Part shown: one piece after another, positions 15,270 through 17,956 of the stretch
Numbering within the stretch: position 1 is the first letter of the stretch
Layout: every line of letters starts with the position of its first letter
Origin: Nitrospira sp.
Lineage (GTDB): Bacteria > Nitrospirota > Nitrospiria > Nitrospirales > Nitrospiraceae
Direction: 5' to 3'
DNA length: 17,956 nt
NCBI GenBank assembly: GCA_025360665.1
Contig: JANYBU010000331.1
Span: 1 to 17,956, forward strand
Notes under the pieces: model-generated
What the model saw: only the letters and a program-made list of their open reading frames with translations
Told to the model about the DNA's origin: nothing
The model's database searches: none
Program-made: the position numbers and the translations under genes

Positions 15270-15360
15270 AGAAACGCGCGACAAGCGGGACGAGCGCAAC
15301 TCGTATGACGTGCGAGCCCTGTCCCTGCCTGTCGCGCTTTTCCCGCCAGTCTCGCCCGTC
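15270..15360. repeat. Imperfect inverted repeat in the 15.0-15.6 kb gap
   Basis: GCGCGACAAGCGGGAC (15276-15291) is opposed by GTCCCTGCCTGTCGCGC (15321-15337), with looser pairing outside. It appears to be a diverged member of the palindromic repeat type found elsewhere in the window. Apart from this and the hairpins before it, nothing recognisable was seen in 15195-15560; a frame from ATG 15431 is low in information and probably not a gene. Confidence 0.5.
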
Positions 15361-15560
15361 CCGTTTGAAGTGAGGCATCCACGCGGCAACCCATGCGTTC
15401 GATGATCGTGGTCGCGATAAGAGAAGAGGAATGTCCACTATGTTCAGGGGAGTGAACCACATGCTGACGCTGCTCATGTCTCGGGCCGGCGAGTGCAAGA
15501 CGGCAAGCCAGCCGGAGAGCCAACCAGGCTCTCATAGCACAAACCAAGGAGGGGGACATC

Positions 15561-16259
15561 ATGCAGGCTCGGAAGAGAAGCAGGAACATTGGAGTGTGGT
15601 CTGTCGCAGTTGTAATCGCCGTGGCGCTCGCTGTTTGTGGTGTGTCGCCGGCTTCGGCTGAAGAGGCAACGGCAACAGGGAACAGAGTGTTCTTTCGAGG
15701 GGGTTTCGCCGGAGCAACCAGCGATCGAAGTAACGAGCTGTTCACCGACGGGCATAACGTTCTCGGTGCTGGCACGAATGGCGGCAGCACCGGCTATTAC
15801 GTTGGTGCCGGGGAGGATATCATGCTGACAAAAGACTTATGGGGCATGATGAAAGGCATTGGGGTCGCGGGCGAGATCGGTGTCGAGTTCAAGCGGTTTA
15901 ACTCGAAAACCGTATCGAACTCAGATACCGTGGGGGTGACCGGGGCAAGCCTTGGCGGTCCTGCCAAGAATCAAATTACCATGCTGACAGTGGACATCGC
16001 CCCGAAGGTGAAGTTCATGCAGGGTACCGATTTCCAACCTTGGATCATCCCGGTCGGGTTGGATTTTCACGTGATCAGCCCGACATCAAGTCAGACCAAT
16101 TACTTGGACATTGGTGTGCAGTTCGGAACCGGGGCGGAATATCGGATTTGGAAAGAGTTGTGGCTCGGCGTGGACGGGCGATTCCATTTGGCCTCAAACC
16201 AAACGAACACGACGAACAATTTCGGGACGGTTGGCACCTATGTAGGTATCGGATTCTGA
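15561..16259 (+). CDS. Outer-membrane beta-barrel protein (OmpA/OmpW-like size), function unknown
   Basis: 232 residues; ATG 15561 follows GGAGGGGG. A signal peptide (about 1-33, cleavage after ASA) is followed by alternating hydrophobic strands rich in Gly and aromatics: YYVGAGEDIML, GIGVAGEIGVEFKRF, TMLTVDIAPKVKFM, WIIPVGLDFHVI, LDIGVQFGTGAEYRI, ELWLGVDGRFHL. The protein ends in Phe (TYVGIGF), the usual C-terminal signal for outer-membrane insertion. About eight strands are expected. No cysteine is visible in the mature part. It is probably a small porin-like or structural barrel; the substrate cannot be inferred. It stands alone between two repeat-rich gaps. Confidence 0.85.
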   Translation: MQARKRSRNIGVWSVAVVIAVALAVCGVSPASAEEATATGNRVFFRGGFAGATSDRSNELFTDGHNVLGAGTNGGSTGYYVGAGEDIMLTKDLWGMMKGIGVAGEIGVEFKRFNSKTVSNSDTVGVTGASLGGPAKNQITMLTVDIAPKVKFMQGTDFQPWIIPVGLDFHVISPTSSQTNYLDIGVQFGTGAEYRIWKELWLGVDGRFHLASNQTNTTNNFGTVGTYVGIGF

Positions 16260-16304
16260 TCAATGCGGGCGCGAGGCTAGGGGGTGATGGGCAATCGGCG
16301 GGGT

Positions 16305-16361
16305 AGAGGGACAACGGGATAGCGGGGTATCCGCTACTCCCGTATCCCTTTATCCCAAGCG
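16305..16361. repeat. Palindromic intergenic repeat, 8-nt period
   Basis: Units GGGACAAC, GGGATAGC, GGGGTATC, then CGCTACTC, CCGTATCC, CTTTATCC: the second half is complementary to the first. It lies 50 nt after the beta-barrel gene and may serve as its terminator. Confidence 0.7.
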
Positions 16362-16488
16362 GAGCCCTTTGCCTTGCGCCTCTTGCCACGTGCCTGGGCA
16401 AGGCAATGAGACAACGTATTCCGGCGATCTCCTGCCATGAGCAGGTGGGAAAGTGGTTCCGTTATGTTGAAGCGCTCGGAGGACTGGT

Positions 16489-16508
16489 GTGACGACCACG
16501 GTCGTCAC
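16489..16508. promoter_or_regulatory. 20-bp palindrome
   Basis: GTGACGACCACGGTCGTCAC is a 9-bp perfect inverted repeat around AC. Its compact symmetry fits a dimeric regulator site better than a hairpin, but no gene start follows closely. A second hairpin CGCTCAAG/CTTGAGCG lies at 16534-16559. Nothing else was recognised in 16362-16636. Confidence 0.35.
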
Positions 16509-16636
16509 CCCGACCGTGTAAGCGGGATCCGTGCGCTCAAGCGACCGTATCCTTGAGCGGTGATCGTTGTCGAGGGAGGGTCTAAAAAGTCGAAGAGCCC
16601 TGATGTTGCTTCAGGCGGTGCTTCTCATCGAAACGC

Positions 16637-16747
16637 CATTGGGACGGCAGCTATTCGTTCTATCTGGCCGATTCGGACGGGAATACGATTCAGATTCTGT
16701 ATGAACCGACGATCAGCGCACTGGAGCTGGCGCCGTCCAAAGGATGA
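16637..16747 (+). pseudogene. VOC/glyoxalase-superfamily C-terminal remnant
   Basis: About 36 codons read HWDGSYSFYLADSDGNTIQI followed by LYEPT, ending at TGA 16745-16747. The pattern S-F-Y-L-x-D-x-D-G-N-x-I-x-[IL] is the last beta-hairpin of vicinal-oxygen-chelate proteins (glyoxalase, bleomycin resistance and dioxygenase families); the metal-ligand Glu usually sits near its end (YEPT here). Upstream, the frame meets TGA at about 16602 and no matching N-terminal half was found, so only a fragment remains. The duplicated desaturase segment begins inside its last codons. Confidence 0.55.
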
Positions 16748-17084
16748 GGAGGGTTCGACTATGAGCCATCACCTGAATGCTGCCATAGAGAACGGCCGAA
16801 GAGCGTTGACTATCCCGACGGCAGCGCTGTTCGCGCTAGTCACGTTGACGGCCCTCATCGGGGTGCCGCTCTTCGGCTACGCCCATGGCTATACCAGGCT
16901 GGACTGGGCCATGGGCAGCATCCTCTATCTCATCAGCGGACTGGGCATCACCGTGGGGTACCATCGGATGATTTCCCATCGCAGCTTCCGGTGCCCCGAC
17001 TGAGTCAAGGTGGCGCTCCTGGTTGTGGGTGGCTGGACGTTGGAGAACTCGGCGCTGAAATGGGGCGCCAATCATGCTCGGCAC
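16734..17084 (+). repeat. 351-bp direct repeat, right copy
   Basis: Matches 9083-9433 in the same orientation with about 30 differences. It ends at GGCAC, after which the sequence is unrelated to the desaturase gene. Together with the left copy it brackets about 7.3 kb carrying amtB, glnK, the Crp/Fnr gene, amoC and the beta-barrel gene. Confidence 0.92.
16761..17084 (+). pseudogene. Truncated second copy of the fatty acid desaturase
   Basis: ATG 16761 (ribosome site GAGGAGGG) opens an 80-codon frame matching the desaturase start through MGSILYLISGLG and the first histidine box HRMISH. It stops at TGA 17001-17003 where the other copy has Trp (CPDWVKV). In-frame homology continues to 17084 and then ends, so the second and third histidine boxes are absent and the product cannot be an active enzyme. 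Unlike the left copy, this one keeps the correct frame at the MGSILY junction. Confidence 0.88.
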
Positions 17085-17185
17085 GCCGCCCAAAGGCTCC
17101 GGACGACGGATCGGACGACGTAGCAGGTATGCATGAATAGTTTGGGTTAGTGGATTTTTCAAGACGTTATACGGAGGAGTTTTCG

Positions 17186-17908
17186 ATGTCCACCCCTGAA
17201 CAAACCCCAGCGCCCCAAGCACTTAAACGCCAATATGTGAACTTCGCCTTCTATAAAGTCGACCCGGCCTGGCGGCGCCTCCCCGAGAGTGAGCGCACCA
17301 AAGGCAAGCAAGAATTTATGCGTGCGGTCGAGGACTATACCGGCAAGGTCCTCGTGGTTGCGTACTCCTCGGTCGGGATCAGGGGCGATTGCGACATCAT
17401 GCTGTGGCGGATCAGCTACGAACTGGAACTGTTCCAGGACATGACCACGAAGATCTTGGCCTCGGGGTTGGGACAGTACCTGACCACGCCCTACTCCTAT
17501 CTCTCGATCACCAAGCGCTCCGTCTACGTAGATCATCACACCCACGAAAATCAAGAGAGTAAGCGTCTGACCGTCGTTCCAGGCAAAGCCAAATATATTT
17601 TCGTCTACCCGTTCCTCAAGACGCGCGAATGGTTCCTGCTCACGAAAGCGGCGCGGCAGGGCATGATGGACGAGCACATCGAAGTCGGCCATCGCTTCCC
17701 CTCGGTGAAGCTGAACACGAGCTATTCATTCGGGTTGGATGACCAGGAATGGGTGGTGGCGTTTGAAAGCGATAAGCCGGAAGACTTCCTGGATCTCGTG
17801 ATGGCGCTCCGCGAAACCGAAGGCTCCCGCTACACGCTGCGCGATACGCCGATTTTCACCTGCATTCGCAAGAGCCTCAAGGAAACGCTCGACACGCTCG
17901 GCGGCTGA
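17186..17908 (+). CDS. Chlorite-dismutase-family haem protein, HemQ/coproheme decarboxylase-like
   Basis: 240 residues. ATG 17186 is preferred over 17150 because CGGAGGAG precedes it by 8 nt. The C-terminal half carries the family core: YPFLK (Y141, aligning with the catalytic Tyr of coproheme decarboxylase), MMDEH with proximal haem ligand H164, and SYSFGLDDQEWVVAF, DFLDLVMALRETE and RYTLRDTPIF blocks. Thirteen residues after H164, where chlorite dismutases have the distal Arg and Firmicutes HemQ has Gln, this protein has N177. It is therefore unlikely to be a chlorite dismutase of the Nitrospira Cld type. A coproheme decarboxylase or related haem role in the cytoplasm (no signal peptide) is more likely. 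The gene is intact, and nothing recognisable follows to the window end. Confidence 0.88.
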   Translation: MSTPEQTPAPQALKRQYVNFAFYKVDPAWRRLPESERTKGKQEFMRAVEDYTGKVLVVAYSSVGIRGDCDIMLWRISYELELFQDMTTKILASGLGQYLTTPYSYLSITKRSVYVDHHTHENQESKRLTVVPGKAKYIFVYPFLKTREWFLLTKAARQGMMDEHIEVGHRFPSVKLNTSYSFGLDDQEWVVAFESDKPEDFLDLVMALRETEGSRYTLRDTPIFTCIRKSLKETLDTLGG

Positions 17909-17956
17909 TACGGCGTCGCAGAGACGCATCGGACACGGCCTTCGGTCTCACGATCG

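Noticed and set aside
17186..17908. Calling the haem protein a chlorite dismutase
   Set aside because: The distal Arg position holds Asn and there is no signal peptide, unlike the periplasmic Nitrospira chlorite dismutase.

Overview
The window most likely comes from a comammox-type Nitrospira (a complete ammonia oxidiser) or a close relative. This is inferred from an AmoC subunit of ammonia monooxygenase, an Amt-type ammonium channel with its PII protein, a chlorite-dismutase-family haem protein of the HemQ-like type, very large copper proteins and a GC-rich genome. No rRNA or tRNA gene was found, so the taxonomy stays an inference. All recognisable genes lie on the + strand.

Region 1 (1-8460) looks like a regulated copper-protein locus. 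It opens with the 3' end of a sigma54 activator gene. A 785-bp intergenic region follows, holding palindromic repeats, candidate activator sites and a near-perfect -24/-12 (sigma54) promoter. Next comes a 1,646-residue exported multicopper oxidase built of three homologous modules, resembling the MofA/MnxG group of putative Mn(II) oxidases. Two exported SUMF1-fold proteins lacking the formylglycine-generating cysteines follow it.

Region 2 (8461-9988) has a small Cys-cluster protein (family A/B, not recognised) and a frameshifted acyl-CoA-type fatty acid desaturase.

Region 3 (10198-13507) is a nitrogen-sensing block: amtB, glnK, a second Cys-cluster protein whose frame is broken by TGA exactly where the first copy has a conserved Cys, and a Crp/Fnr regulator with its own N-terminal Cys cluster.

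Region 4 (13508-16259) holds a long palindromic repeat, a decayed hemerythrin gene, an orphan amoC with an in-frame TAG, hairpins and an outer-membrane beta-barrel protein.

Region 5 (16260-17956) has another palindromic repeat, a VOC/glyoxalase remnant, a truncated second copy of the desaturase 5' region, and an intact HemQ-like gene.

Two threads run through the window. First, a 351-bp direct repeat (9083-9433 and 16734-17084) brackets the amt/amoC block. Second, lesions cluster between 9 and 17 kb (amoC TAG, TGA in the Cys protein, frameshift and TGA in the desaturase copies, hemerythrin and VOC remnants), while the copper locus and the HemQ-like gene are clean. This fits a decaying or recently rearranged block, although consensus errors in a draft assembly cannot be excluded. 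Intergenic spaces carry a family of palindromes whose arms are tandem 7-, 8- or 9-nt units.
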